DNA from: Pseudomonas sp. URMO17WK12:I2
Lineage (GTDB): Bacteria; Pseudomonadota; Gammaproteobacteria; Pseudomonadales; Pseudomonadaceae
Length of the DNA stretch: 64,000 nt
Direction of reading: 5' to 3'
Assembly: GCF_003253735.1 (NCBI RefSeq)
Contig: NZ_QKYW01000011.1
Coordinates: 1 to 64,000, forward strand
Positions 17,897-26,352 of the stretch are shown here, one piece after another (the first letter of the stretch is position 1; the number at the start of each line of letters is the position of its first letter). The notes under the pieces were generated by a model, which was given only the letters and a program-made list of their open reading frames with translations, was not told where the DNA came from and searched no databases. The position numbers were made by a program, and so were the translations under genes.

Positions 17897-20050
17897 CTAG
17901 ACCTTGAACTGATCCATCAGCGCCTGCTGATGGTTGGCCAGCTCATTGAGCGACCGGCTGACCTGGGCGGACTCGTCCGCCTGTTCGGCCAGCGATTCGG
18001 TGACGTCGCGAATGCCCGACACGTTGCGGTTGATCTCCTCGGCGACGGCGCTTTGCTCTTCGGCGGCGCTGGCGATTTGCAGGTTCATGCTGGTGATCAC
18101 CGAGACCGCATCGCCGATACGCTTGAGGGCGCTGACGGCGAGGGCGACGTGGCTGACGTTGTCCTGCGCCTGGAGGTGGCCGTCGTGCATGGAATCCACC
18201 ACGTCGCGGGTACCTTGCTGCAGGCGTTCGATGACCTGGCGGATTTCCTCGATCGAGACCTGGGTGCGGGTAGCCAGGCTTCTGACCTCATCGGCGACGA
18301 CCGCGAAGCCACGGCCGGCTTCACCGGCACGTGCGGCCTCGATGGCAGCGTTGAGGGCGAGGAGGTTGGTTTGCTCGGCGATGCTGCGAATGGCTTCGAG
18401 CACCGAGCCGATCTGCTCGCTGCTGGCCGCCAGGCCTTCGACGTCGCGCATTGCGGTGCCCAGGTCATGGGCCAGCCGCTCGATACGCTGGGTGGTCTGG
18501 TCGACTACCTGAAGGCCTTCGCGGGTGGCTTCGTCAGCGCTGCGCGCGGCGGCAGCGGCCTCGGAGGCGTTTTGCGCCACGGCCTGGGCGGTCGCGCTCA
18601 TTTCATTGGAGGCGGTTGCCACCTGTTCGACTTCGCTGAGCTGCGCTTGCATGCCCTGGCTGGTGCGGGTGGCGATGCCGGCGGATTGATCGGCGGTCTG
18701 GCGGGCGGACTGCACCGAGTCCTTCACCTTGGCCACGATCGGCTGCAGCTTGTCGAGGAAGTGATTGAAGCCATCGGCCAGCCGGCCGAGTTCGTCCTGG
18801 CGCGGGTACTGGAGGCGGCGGGTCAGATCACCTTCGCCGCTGGCGATGTCGTCGAGCATATCGGCGACCGACAGGATCGGACGGGTGACGCGCCGCGCCA
18901 TGATGTTCATGAGCATGAGGCCCAGCACGATCGCGCCGATGCCGACCAGCCAGGAGATCATGCTGTCCCGGGTGCGCTGCGCCTCGAGGGTATCGGCGAG
19001 CGCCAGCGCACGGGTGAGCACCACCGGTTTCGGCGCCTGGATCAGGATGCCCCAGGTCTTGGCGCCGGGAATCGGTTGCACGGGCTGCATGACGCCGATG
19101 GACTGCTCGCTCGACACCACGGACGGCTGGCCGGCCTGCAGTGCTTGCCGCAGTGCGCCCGCCAGGGTTTGGTCGGCGTTGTCCATGGGCTTGCCGAGCT
19201 GAGCCGCGTCACGGGTGTGCGCCGCCAGCAGCCCGGCTGGGCTGATGAAGCTGATATCGCCCTGGCCTTCGTACAGGTTGCGGTTTGCGGATTCGGCCAG
19301 CGCTTGCAGCGCAGCCAGGCTGATGTCGATACCGATCACGCCGATCACCTTGCCGTCGTCTTGCAGGGGCAAGGCCACGCTGGTCATCAGCACGGTCTGG
19401 TCATTCACCTGGTCGATATAAGGGTCGAGCAGGCACGCCGCTGCGGTCTTGAGCGGGCAGGAATACCACGCGTTGTAGGCTGCGCCGCTGGGGCCGGGCG
19501 TGGTGTCGGCCAACACCTGGTCAGTCATCACTTCAGCTTCGAAGGTGCCCGGCTTGCTCTGCGACCAGTAGAGCGCAAAGCGACCTGCCTCGTTGCTGCT
19601 CGTGGCTTGGTTATTGATGAAATCTGCGTCCTGCCCATCCAGCCCGTTGGGCTCGAAGGCGATGTAGATGCCGAGTGACTCGGGGCGTGCCTTCAGTGCA
19701 TCGGCCAGTACAGCGGTCAGGTCGCTGCGCAGCGCTTCGGCGCTCAGCACACCCTTGGCGTGTTGTTTACGCAGCAGGTCGACCTGTTTGGCGACGCCGA
19801 GACCATACAGGTAAACCTCGAGGAATTCGCTGCGCATGCTTTGCGCCTGTGCCTCGGCAATGGCCTGCAGTCGTAGTTGCGCGGAATCGCCGAGCATTTG
19901 AAAACTGGTGCCTTTGACGACATCGCTGCTGCGCGCGGCATAGAACTGGGAGACGAGCACGAGCAGGGACACGACCAGGAACAGGCAAAGGCCGGCGAGG
20001 GCGGTCAGCTTGAACTGGATGGAGAGCCGATTGAACATGAGAACAGCCAT
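17897..20050 (-). CDS. Methyl-accepting chemotaxis protein with large periplasmic (dCache-type) sensor
   Basis: A 717-residue chemoreceptor. One transmembrane helix lies near residues 14-36. It is followed by a periplasmic domain of about 330 residues whose YIAFEPNGLDGQDADF and VIGVIGIDISL segments are typical of dCache sensors. A second helix lies near residues 375-395 (WLVGIGAIVLGLMLMNIM), then a HAMP domain and the methyl-accepting signalling domain with the conserved hairpin EQTNLLALNAAIEAARAGEAGRGFAVVADEVR. Its length and sensor recall TlpQ/McpU-type receptors, but the ligand is not readable. An alternative start is ATG 20038. Neither start has a clear ribosome-binding site. Confidence 0.88.
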   Translation of the reverse strand: MAVLMFNRLSIQFKLTALAGLCLFLVVSLLVLVSQFYAARSSDVVKGTSFQMLGDSAQLRLQAIAEAQAQSMRSEFLEVYLYGLGVAKQVDLLRKQHAKGVLSAEALRSDLTAVLADALKARPESLGIYIAFEPNGLDGQDADFINNQATSSNEAGRFALYWSQSKPGTFEAEVMTDQVLADTTPGPSGAAYNAWYSCPLKTAAACLLDPYIDQVNDQTVLMTSVALPLQDDGKVIGVIGIDISLAALQALAESANRNLYEGQGDISFISPAGLLAAHTRDAAQLGKPMDNADQTLAGALRQALQAGQPSVVSSEQSIGVMQPVQPIPGAKTWGILIQAPKPVVLTRALALADTLEAQRTRDSMISWLVGIGAIVLGLMLMNIMARRVTRPILSVADMLDDIASGEGDLTRRLQYPRQDELGRLADGFNHFLDKLQPIVAKVKDSVQSARQTADQSAGIATRTSQGMQAQLSEVEQVATASNEMSATAQAVAQNASEAAAAARSADEATREGLQVVDQTTQRIERLAHDLGTAMRDVEGLAASSEQIGSVLEAIRSIAEQTNLLALNAAIEAARAGEAGRGFAVVADEVRSLATRTQVSIEEIRQVIERLQQGTRDVVDSMHDGHLQAQDNVSHVALAVSALKRIGDAVSVITSMNLQIASAAEEQSAVAEEINRNVSGIRDVTESLAEQADESAQVSRSLNELANHQQALMDQFKV

Positions 20051-20225
20051 TTGAATAGGGACTGGCAGGTTATCGGCGGCCCTGGCAATTGCTTCAGCCG
20101 ATCAACGCGCCATCCGTCTTGCTGCTCGCTGGTGCTGCCGCCTGTCGAAAGCATTGCACTCCGAGGCCGAGCGGCGTTTCAGAACGGTATACGCAGATGT
20201 CCTGCGTCGTTACGGGAGTGTTGTC

Positions 20226-20468
20226 ATGGCAGTCGAACATAACGAACCAGGGTCCGCCTTCGAGTCCTCCAGCGACAAGCAAGTGGATACCGGCGCAGGG
20301 CATGGCTCTGGGCTGGAGAAGGCCAAGTCGGAGCCCAAGCAGGGCGCCAACGAGGCCGAGGCCAAGAAGAATCGCGTGGAGTGGAACCCGCCGGCAGGCA
20401 ACCCGGGCTCGGATCAGGATGCGCTGAAAGAGCGTGATATCGGATCTGCGAGAACGGATGAGCGCTAA
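20226..20468 (+). CDS. Small hydrophilic hypothetical protein
   Basis: An 80-residue protein beginning MAVEHNEPGSAFESSSDK, rich in Glu, Lys, Gly, Ala and Ser, with no hydrophobic segment; it is probably disordered. The ATG at 20226 has a clear GGGAG site 7 bases upstream, which supports it over in-frame ATGs further 5'. I recall no function. Composition resembles small stress-associated hydrophilic proteins, which is only an impression. Confidence 0.6.
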   Translation: MAVEHNEPGSAFESSSDKQVDTGAGHGSGLEKAKSEPKQGANEAEAKKNRVEWNPPAGNPGSDQDALKERDIGSARTDER

Positions 20469-20559
20469 GCGCTTGTTGTTGGCCGGCACGCTCCAGTTTT
20501 GTTTGCGGTAGTCGCGCGGTGGCGTGACCGGCCACTCGATCATCCAGCCGGAGGCGGCC

Positions 20560-20760
20560 AGGGGCATCCAGATCACGTCCAAGATTTCGCGGGCATGGCC
20601 CGCTCCCACGGGAGCAGGCCGAGGCGTGATGTCGGGCCCGACCCATCCGACGGAACCCATCACCCATCTGGGAGCAGGCAGGGGCATCCAGGCCACGCCC
20701 ACGATTTCGCGCGCATGGCGCGCTCCCACGGAAGTAGGTCGTGGTGTGATGCCGGGCGTG
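20560..20760. repeat. Two tandem REP-containing units, 120-bp period
   Basis: The block at 20560-20640 recurs as an imperfect copy at exactly +120 bases (20680-20760); both contain AGGGGCATCCA and GCTCCCACGG. Each holds a REP-type hairpin: GCGGGC-ATG-GCCCGC at 20589-20603 and GCGCGC-ATG-GCGCGC at 20709-20723. The stem differs by a compensating pair, so base pairing is conserved. The same hairpin recurs at 40744. The rest of the gene-free stretch 20469-21023 shows nothing else I can name, apart from the ribosome-binding site of the permease near 21012. Confidence 0.8.
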
Positions 20761-21023
20761 GGCAATCCGTAGTCCGCGGATGAGTGCGACTCATCAAAGG
20801 CACGGCGGGGTTCACCTACCTGGCCTGAGCCACCCTGCAAGCTTTATCAAACCATCGAATTTCCTTTTCGTTATCAGGCCGACGACGCTGGCAGCGCGAT
20901 ACCGGCTGGCTGCCTTGTTGAATCTTTGCTGGTGTGCGGCATCTTTCAAAATGTAACGGTCAGTCATGGCCGCCCTGCAGGCGGCTGTCGCCGCAGCTTC
21001 GCAACACCAACAGGACGCGAACG

Positions 21024-22367
21024 ATGCCCACAGACAATACCCCGTCAACACCCCCCCTGAAGCGCGCCATTACAGGGTCGATGCTGACGCTGTTCATCCT
21101 CGGTGACGTACTGGGCGCCGGTGTATATGCACTGGCCGGGGTGATCGCCGGGGAAGTCGGCGGGGCTGTGTGGGTAGCCTTGCTGGTCGCGCTGGGGTTT
21201 GCCTTGCTTACGGCGGGCTCTTACGCCGAGCTGGTCACCAAGTATCCCCACGCCGGTGCATCGGCGGTGTTCGCGGCCAGGGCATACAAGTCGCCGCTGG
21301 TGTCGTTTCTGGTGGGCTTCTGCATGCTGGCGGCGGCGGTCACCAGCGCGGCGGGGCTGTCCCTGGCGTTCGCCGGGGATTACCTGGCAGCCTTCGTCGA
21401 TATTCCCGCCCATGTGGCGGCGCTGGTTTTCCTGGTGGTGATCGGCCTGCTCAATGCGCGGGGCATCAGGGAGTCGCTGTCGGCCAACCTGGTAATGACG
21501 ACCATCGAGCTGTCCGGCCTGCTGCTGGTGATATTCGCCGCCGCCTGGTTCTTCCGCACTGGTGAGGGGGATTTCAGCCGGGTGGTGGAATTCAAGGCCG
21601 GGGTCAACCCGGCCGTTGCGGTGCTGGGCGCGGCGCTGCTGGCGTTCTATTCCTTCGTGGGCTTCGAGACCTCGGCCAACCTTGCCGAGGAAATTCGTGA
21701 CGTGCGCAAGACCTACCCGCGAGCGCTGTTAGGTGCGCTGATCATCGCCGGGGCGATCTACATGGCGGTAGCCGTTGGCGCTGCAGTGGTGATGCCCGTC
21801 GAGCAGTTGGCCAATTCCACGGCGCCGCTGCTGGAGGTGGTAAAGGCCTCGGGCCTGGGCATCCCGCCGCAGCTGTTCGCCTTTATCGCGCTGATCGCCG
21901 TGGCCAACGGCGCCTTGCTGACCATGATCATGGCCAGCCGCCTGGCCTACGGCATGGCCCACCAGGGGCTGCTGCCGAGGGTGCTGGGCGGCGTGCTGCC
22001 CGGGCGGCGCACGCCCGCGGCGGCCATCGTGGCGACCACAGCGGTGGCCATCGTGCTGACGCTGACCGGTTCGCTGGCAACCCTGGCACAAACCGTGGTG
22101 CTGCTGTTGCTGTTCGTGTTCATCAGCACCAACCTGGCGGTGCTGGTGCTGCGCCGGGACAAGGTGGCAGAAGATCACTTCCGGGTGCCGACCTGGGTGC
22201 CGGTGCTCGGTGTCGCCTCGTGCCTGCTGCTGATGACCCAGCAGGACGCGCAAACCTGGCTGCGTGCCGGCGCGCTGTTGCTGGTGGGGGTGATGCTGTA
22301 CGTCGTCACCCGTGCCGGCGGGGTGAAACCGCTCAAGGCCGAGGACTACAAGGTGATGGACAGTTGA
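21024..22367 (+). CDS. APC-family amino acid permease
   Basis: A 447-residue inner-membrane transporter with twelve hydrophobic segments. The opening ITGSMLTLFILGDVLGAGVYALAGVIAG is the APC-superfamily TM1 substrate-binding signature (G-x-G-x-Y type). TM6 has FYSFVGFETSANLAEEI, which is also conserved. The start is ATG 21024 with an AGGAC site. No biosynthetic or catabolic neighbours indicate the substrate; an amino acid or amine is inferred from the family. Confidence 0.88.
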   Translation: MPTDNTPSTPPLKRAITGSMLTLFILGDVLGAGVYALAGVIAGEVGGAVWVALLVALGFALLTAGSYAELVTKYPHAGASAVFAARAYKSPLVSFLVGFCMLAAAVTSAAGLSLAFAGDYLAAFVDIPAHVAALVFLVVIGLLNARGIRESLSANLVMTTIELSGLLLVIFAAAWFFRTGEGDFSRVVEFKAGVNPAVAVLGAALLAFYSFVGFETSANLAEEIRDVRKTYPRALLGALIIAGAIYMAVAVGAAVVMPVEQLANSTAPLLEVVKASGLGIPPQLFAFIALIAVANGALLTMIMASRLAYGMAHQGLLPRVLGGVLPGRRTPAAAIVATTAVAIVLTLTGSLATLAQTVVLLLLFVFISTNLAVLVLRRDKVAEDHFRVPTWVPVLGVASCLLLMTQQDAQTWLRAGALLLVGVMLYVVTRAGGVKPLKAEDYKVMDS

Positions 22368-22423
22368 GTGAAGGGCGGGACAGGGCTGAAACGCAGTTGC
22401 TTGCAGCGACAAGCTCACAGTGC

Positions 22424-22445
22424 CATTAGCACGCCTGTGCTAATG
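22424..22445. other. Perfect 9-bp inverted repeat after the APC permease
   Basis: CATTAGCAC (22424-22432) and GTGCTAATG (22437-22445) flank a 4-base loop. It lies between the permease stop and the lipoprotein gene. There is no T-tract, so it could be an operator for the lipoprotein or a weak terminator. Confidence 0.5.
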
Positions 22446-22565
22446 ACCGGCCCTTCGAGCAGGGCTATGGTTCCTGGGTATCTCCAACGTTTTCAAGCCC
22501 TTGCGCCATGGCAGCAAGGCAACCGTTGGTTGTGGAGCACCACTACAATCCCAAGGAAGCACACC

Positions 22566-22901
22566 ATGAAACTGCGTTCCCCGGTCACCCCTTTCGCGCT
22601 GCTCGGCGTCCTGTTCGTCAGCCTGGCGGGTTGCAGCAACATCAAACCATCCGAAGACAAGCTCAAGTCGCTGGCCGAGATCAATCTGGGCGAGTCGGTC
22701 AGCAGCATCGGCAATGTGCGCAACGACTCCATGCAAACCTACTTCGTGGCGCGCACCAGCTCCGGTGACTACAACTGCACGGTGCCCAGCGGCGCCAGTG
22801 GCGGCGCGGCGACTATTGCCAGCTTCGGCATGATGCAGCCCCACGCGGTATGCCAGCGCAAGGGCACCGGCAGCGGCACGCCAGCGCCGTTCGGCCAGTA
22901 G
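22566..22901 (+). CDS. Small lipoprotein of unknown function
   Basis: A 111-residue protein with a lipoprotein signal peptide; the lipobox LAGC puts the lipidated cysteine at residue 23. The mature part has no recognised domain. It contains two more cysteines (about residues 78 and 98) that could form a disulfide, and a Gly/Ala-rich stretch between them. The ATG is preceded by AAGGA. A strong terminator follows 37 bases after the stop, so it is probably a single-gene unit. Confidence 0.8.
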   Translation: MKLRSPVTPFALLGVLFVSLAGCSNIKPSEDKLKSLAEINLGESVSSIGNVRNDSMQTYFVARTSSGDYNCTVPSGASGGAATIASFGMMQPHAVCQRKGTGSGTPAPFGQ

Positions 22902-22937
22902 CCCTACGGGCCCACTGCCCGAAAACCGAGCCCCAGC

Positions 22938-22969
22938 AAAAAGCCCGACCAGGGATGGCCGGGCTTTTT
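22938..22969 (+). terminator. Rho-independent terminator after the small lipoprotein gene
   Basis: AAAAAGCCCG (22938-22947) and CGGGCTTTTT (22960-22969) form a stem around a 12-base loop. The stem is A/T-flanked on both sides, so it could also work for leftward transcription. Confidence 0.85.
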
Positions 22970-23036
22970 CACGTCTGTCGCCTGGCGACAGCGGACGGTG
23001 CGTACCTGTCAGGGCTAGCCAGCGCGCTGCGTTGGG

Positions 23037-23132
23037 TTATTCGAGTTCGTGGAGGAGGGTGACGCCGGAGTACAGGCCGATAACGAACAGCGCCAGGAAT
23101 ACCACTGCCGAGCCGATCAGGAATGTAGTCAT
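23037..23132 (-). CDS. 31-residue single-helix membrane peptide
   Basis: A very short gene starting MTTFLIGSAVVFLALFVIGL and ending SGVTLLHELE. It is one hydrophobic helix with a short acidic tail. The minus-strand ATG at 23132 has an AAAAGG site at good spacing, and the stop falls at 23037-23039. It lies downstream of the DUF421 gene on the same strand, 122 bases away. Function unknown; similar tiny membrane peptides often bind larger membrane complexes. Confidence 0.6.
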   Translation of the reverse strand: MTTFLIGSAVVFLALFVIGLYSGVTLLHELE

Positions 23133-23254
23133 GTTGCGGACCTTTTCTTCTTTGGGCGCCGTGTTGTCGGCGCGATAGAAGGATAGAAGCGTCGCGGTGC
23201 CGATCCGTTCAGGTGATTTTTCGCGGCAGGGCATGCGGTCGGGGCGTGCCGTCG

Positions 23255-23947
23255 TCAGCGCAGCCGCTCGTGGCTCAGCGCCGGCGACCAGGTGCGCTGC
23301 TTGCAGCGCGGGCAACTGGCCTGCTGCCCGCTGCTCATCGGTTGCGTGTGGCCGCAACGCACGCAGGCATAGGTGCCGGCCTCGAGCACCTGCTGGTATT
23401 CGCTGCGGTGTTCGCCGGGCAGCACGCAAAGGCCGGGTTTCACGTCGGGTGCGGCGAAGAAGTAAAGGCTCATGTCGCCATCGGTTTCCAGGATGCCGAG
23501 GCGCACCTGGCCCAGGTGCTCGACGCCTTGCTGACGCAGCTCCATGAAGAACTCGTCGGACGAGATGTTCAGGTGGTCCAGGCTGTTCAGCTCGTAGAGT
23601 CCGTCCTTGATGATGGTCACCGGCTTGCCTTCCATCCAGTCGGAAAAGCGCTCGCTGCGGCGCATGGTCATGACCGTGGCGCGGTACAGCACCAGCAGGG
23701 TGACGAATACCATTGCCACCGGCAGCAGCGGCACGTCGTCATAGAACGATACGTCACCGGCAGCCGAGCCCAGGGTGAGGATCACCACCAGCTCGAACAG
23801 CGACAGCTGGCGAATACCGCGCCTGCCGCTGACCTTGAGGAACACGAACACCACCACGAAGGCGAACAGCGCACGAAACGCCACCTCGCCCAGAAACAGC
23901 AAGGGCACATCACCCAGCAGCATGCGCTGCCAATCGAACGCGCTCAT
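23255..23947 (-). CDS. DUF421 (YetF/YcaP-like) membrane protein with C-terminal zinc ribbon
   Basis: A 230-residue inner-membrane protein. About three hydrophobic helices fill residues 12-95. They are followed by the DUF421 cytoplasmic domain, with FLKVSGRRGIRQLSLFELVVILTLGSAAG, VTIIKDG and the NISSDEFFMELRQQGVEHLGQVRLGILETDG block. Past the usual domain end, residues about 192-225 carry two CXXC pairs (CVRCGH...CPRCK), a zinc-ribbon pattern that plain DUF421 proteins I recall do not have. Biochemical role unknown. Confidence 0.85.
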   Translation of the reverse strand: MSAFDWQRMLLGDVPLLFLGEVAFRALFAFVVVFVFLKVSGRRGIRQLSLFELVVILTLGSAAGDVSFYDDVPLLPVAMVFVTLLVLYRATVMTMRRSERFSDWMEGKPVTIIKDGLYELNSLDHLNISSDEFFMELRQQGVEHLGQVRLGILETDGDMSLYFFAAPDVKPGLCVLPGEHRSEYQQVLEAGTYACVRCGHTQPMSSGQQASCPRCKQRTWSPALSHERLR

Positions 23948-24101
23948 CGTTCACTCCATAAGCCTGCCTCTACCACTTCAGACAACCAAGTAGGCGATTG
24001 GGTCGAACTCGATCAGGGCCGCTCTCGATACCAGGGGGCAACCCTGCTTTACAGAGAGAAATGGCAAATTGGTTGAACCAAGCCGCTTCGCTTACGTCAA
24101 T

Positions 24102-24122
24102 GCGATATCAAAGTGATATCGC
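24102..24122. promoter_or_regulatory. Perfect 9-bp palindrome upstream of the second chemoreceptor
   Basis: GCGATATCA (24102-24110) and TGATATCGC (24114-24122) surround AAG, about 120 bases before the chemoreceptor ATG. It could be a regulator's operator. The rest of the gene-free stretch 23948-24244 contains no other feature I can support. Confidence 0.45.
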
Positions 24123-24244
24123 GCAGCCCTGTGGCTGGGTGTGGAGCGCGAGCCCATGCCACCACGGGCTGCCGATCGATCCCGCGCACTGGGGCGGGCA
24201 TCGGGACACTTCCCTGATCATCCTTGCAGTAGTTGGAGCGACCC

Positions 24245-26167
24245 ATGAAAACGTGGTTTGGCAATATCAGCGTCACCCTCAAACTGGCCCTGGGCTTTGG
24301 CCTGGTATTGTTTCTGACCATGGCCCTGGCCCTGGCCGGCTGGAGCAGCCTGGACAGTGTGGTGCAGCGCAGCGAGCGCATGGCGGATGTTAACGGTCTG
24401 ACCCATATCCTCACCGATTTGCGCGTTGCGCGCCTGCAGTATCTGCTCGCCAATGGTGGCGACGAGGAAGGCAAGGAGGTGCAGCGGCAGATCCAGGCGC
24501 TCGCCCAGCGCCAGCAAGACCTGCTGCCGCGCTTTCGCAACGCAGAGAATCAGCGCCTGCTCAATCAGCAGATCGAGCTGATCGCGCAGTACCAGCAGGC
24601 GTATAACAAAACCCAGGCCGCTTACGTGGCCAGCCGCCAGACGCGTACCGCAATGGTCGAACTGGCCGATCGCGCCAGTGAGCTGATCGACCGTGTTCGC
24701 GAGGAAGTGGGCCGTTCAGCTGCAGGCAGCGAAACCGGCTTTGCCCGTTATCAGGCCATCGCGCGCACCGAGGATGACGTGCAGACCCTGCGTTATAACG
24801 TGCTCACTTACACCGCCGATGTCAGCGCGCAGACCGAGCAGGCGCTGAATCAGCAGATCGAGCGCGTCGGTCAGGGCCTCAATGGGCTGACGAGCGTATT
24901 CACCGGCGAATACCGCAATGAGGTCCAGCAGCTGCAGAGCACGGTAAACGACTACCGCAGACTGTTGGATACCTATCGCACGGTCACCGAGCAGCGCGTG
25001 TCGATGCGTGAAGCCATGACCGAACAGGCGCGGGAAATCGTCAAGGGCAGTGAGGCGCTGCTGGCCATGCAGGCCACCTTGCGTGACCAGGACACCACTT
25101 CGGCCAACCAGATGATGATCGCCGCCACGCTGCTCGCGCTGCTGGCGGGCATCCTTTCGGCATGGCTGATCACCCGACAGATCACTCGGCCGCTGCAGGA
25201 AACCCTCGAGGCTGTGGAGCGCATCGCCGGTGGTGATCTCAGCCAGACACTGCAGGTCACCCGCCGTGACGAGATGGGCGTGCTGCAGCAGGGCATCCAG
25301 CGCATGGGCAGCACCTTGCGCGAGTTGATCGGCGGCATTCGCGATGGCGTTACCCAGATCGCCAGCGCTGCCGAGCAACTGTCGGCGGTAACCGAGCAGA
25401 CCAGTGCCGGGGTGAACAGCCAGAAGGTGGAAACCGACCAGGTGGCCACCGCCATGCAGGAAATGTCCGCCACCGTGCAGGAGGTCGCGCGCAGCGCTGC
25501 CGAGGCTTCCCAGGCCGCCGTCGACGCGGACCGCGAGGCTGGCCAGGGTGATCGCGTGGTCGCCGAGACCATCACCCAGATCGAGCGCCTGGCTACCGAG
25601 GTGAGCCGCTCCAGCGAGGCCATGGGCGAGCTGCAGAGCGAAAGCAAGAAGATCGGCGGGGTGATGGATGTGATCAAGGCGGTGGCCGAGCAGACCAACC
25701 TGCTGGCCCTCAATGCGGCCATCGAGGCGGCGCGTGCCGGCGAGGCCGGGCGCGGTTTCGCCGTGGTGGCGGACGAGGTGCGTGGCCTGGCGCAGCGCAC
25801 GCAGAAGTCCACCGAAGAAATCGAGGGGCTGATTGCCGGGCTGCAGCGCGGCACCCAGCAGGTTGCCGCGATCATGGAGGAAAGCCGCGAGCTGACCGAC
25901 AGCAGCGTGGCGCTTGCCCGTCGTGCCGGCGATGCGCTGGGCGCGATTACCAGTCGGGTATCCAACATCCAGGCGATGAACCAGCAGATCGCTGCCGCTG
26001 CCGAGCAGCAGGGCGCGGTGGCCGAGGAGATCAGCCGCAGCGTGGTCAACGTGCGCGACATTTCCGAACAGACCGCCGAGGCCAGCGAAGAAACTGCCGC
26101 CTCCAGCGTCGAGCTGGCGCGCCTGGGCAATCAGCTGCAGACGATGGTCAGCCACTTCCGGGTGTGA
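24245..26167 (+). CDS. Methyl-accepting chemotaxis protein with helical (HBM-like) periplasmic sensor
   Basis: A 640-residue chemoreceptor. TM1 is at about residues 12-33. An almost entirely helical periplasmic domain of about 250 residues follows (VQRSERMADVNGLTHILTDLRVARLQYL; many Gln/Arg/Glu heptads), whose length fits the helical bimodular HBM domain of McpS-type receptors. TM2 is near residues 290-312 (MMIAATLLALLAGILSAWLI). Then come HAMP (RPLQETLEAVERIAGGDLSQ) and the signalling domain with EQTNLLALNAAIEAARAGEAGRGFAVVADEVR. HBM receptors often sense organic acids; the ligand here is unknown. Confidence 0.88.
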   Translation: MKTWFGNISVTLKLALGFGLVLFLTMALALAGWSSLDSVVQRSERMADVNGLTHILTDLRVARLQYLLANGGDEEGKEVQRQIQALAQRQQDLLPRFRNAENQRLLNQQIELIAQYQQAYNKTQAAYVASRQTRTAMVELADRASELIDRVREEVGRSAAGSETGFARYQAIARTEDDVQTLRYNVLTYTADVSAQTEQALNQQIERVGQGLNGLTSVFTGEYRNEVQQLQSTVNDYRRLLDTYRTVTEQRVSMREAMTEQAREIVKGSEALLAMQATLRDQDTTSANQMMIAATLLALLAGILSAWLITRQITRPLQETLEAVERIAGGDLSQTLQVTRRDEMGVLQQGIQRMGSTLRELIGGIRDGVTQIASAAEQLSAVTEQTSAGVNSQKVETDQVATAMQEMSATVQEVARSAAEASQAAVDADREAGQGDRVVAETITQIERLATEVSRSSEAMGELQSESKKIGGVMDVIKAVAEQTNLLALNAAIEAARAGEAGRGFAVVADEVRGLAQRTQKSTEEIEGLIAGLQRGTQQVAAIMEESRELTDSSVALARRAGDALGAITSRVSNIQAMNQQIAAAAEQQGAVAEEISRSVVNVRDISEQTAEASEETAASSVELARLGNQLQTMVSHFRV

Positions 26168-26185
26168 AGGCCGATAAATCTCAGG

Positions 26186-26205
26186 AGCGGCGGTTCGCCG
26201 CCGCT
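26186..26205. other. GC-rich hairpin after the chemoreceptor gene
   Basis: AGCGGCGG and CCGCCGCT form an 8-bp stem closed by TTCG, 19 bases after the stop codon at 26165-26167. It lacks a full T-tract but probably marks the 3' end of the chemoreceptor transcript. Confidence 0.5.
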
Positions 26206-26352
26206 TCGCTTAGCACGAGCCGGCTCTATCGGGTAATAAGCATTGCCTATCAAGGCGCTGCCTTTTTCCAATTTAGCGAAGCGGCCAGCCTCTCGTAGTT
26301 TGGTGCGAGCGCATGACGCGCGAGTACTCATAAAAACGACGAGGATTCACCG

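Noticed and set aside
17930..19678. A 582-codon plus-strand frame opposite the first chemoreceptor
   Set aside because: Antisense to a complete chemoreceptor; Ala/Gly/His-rich with no domain.
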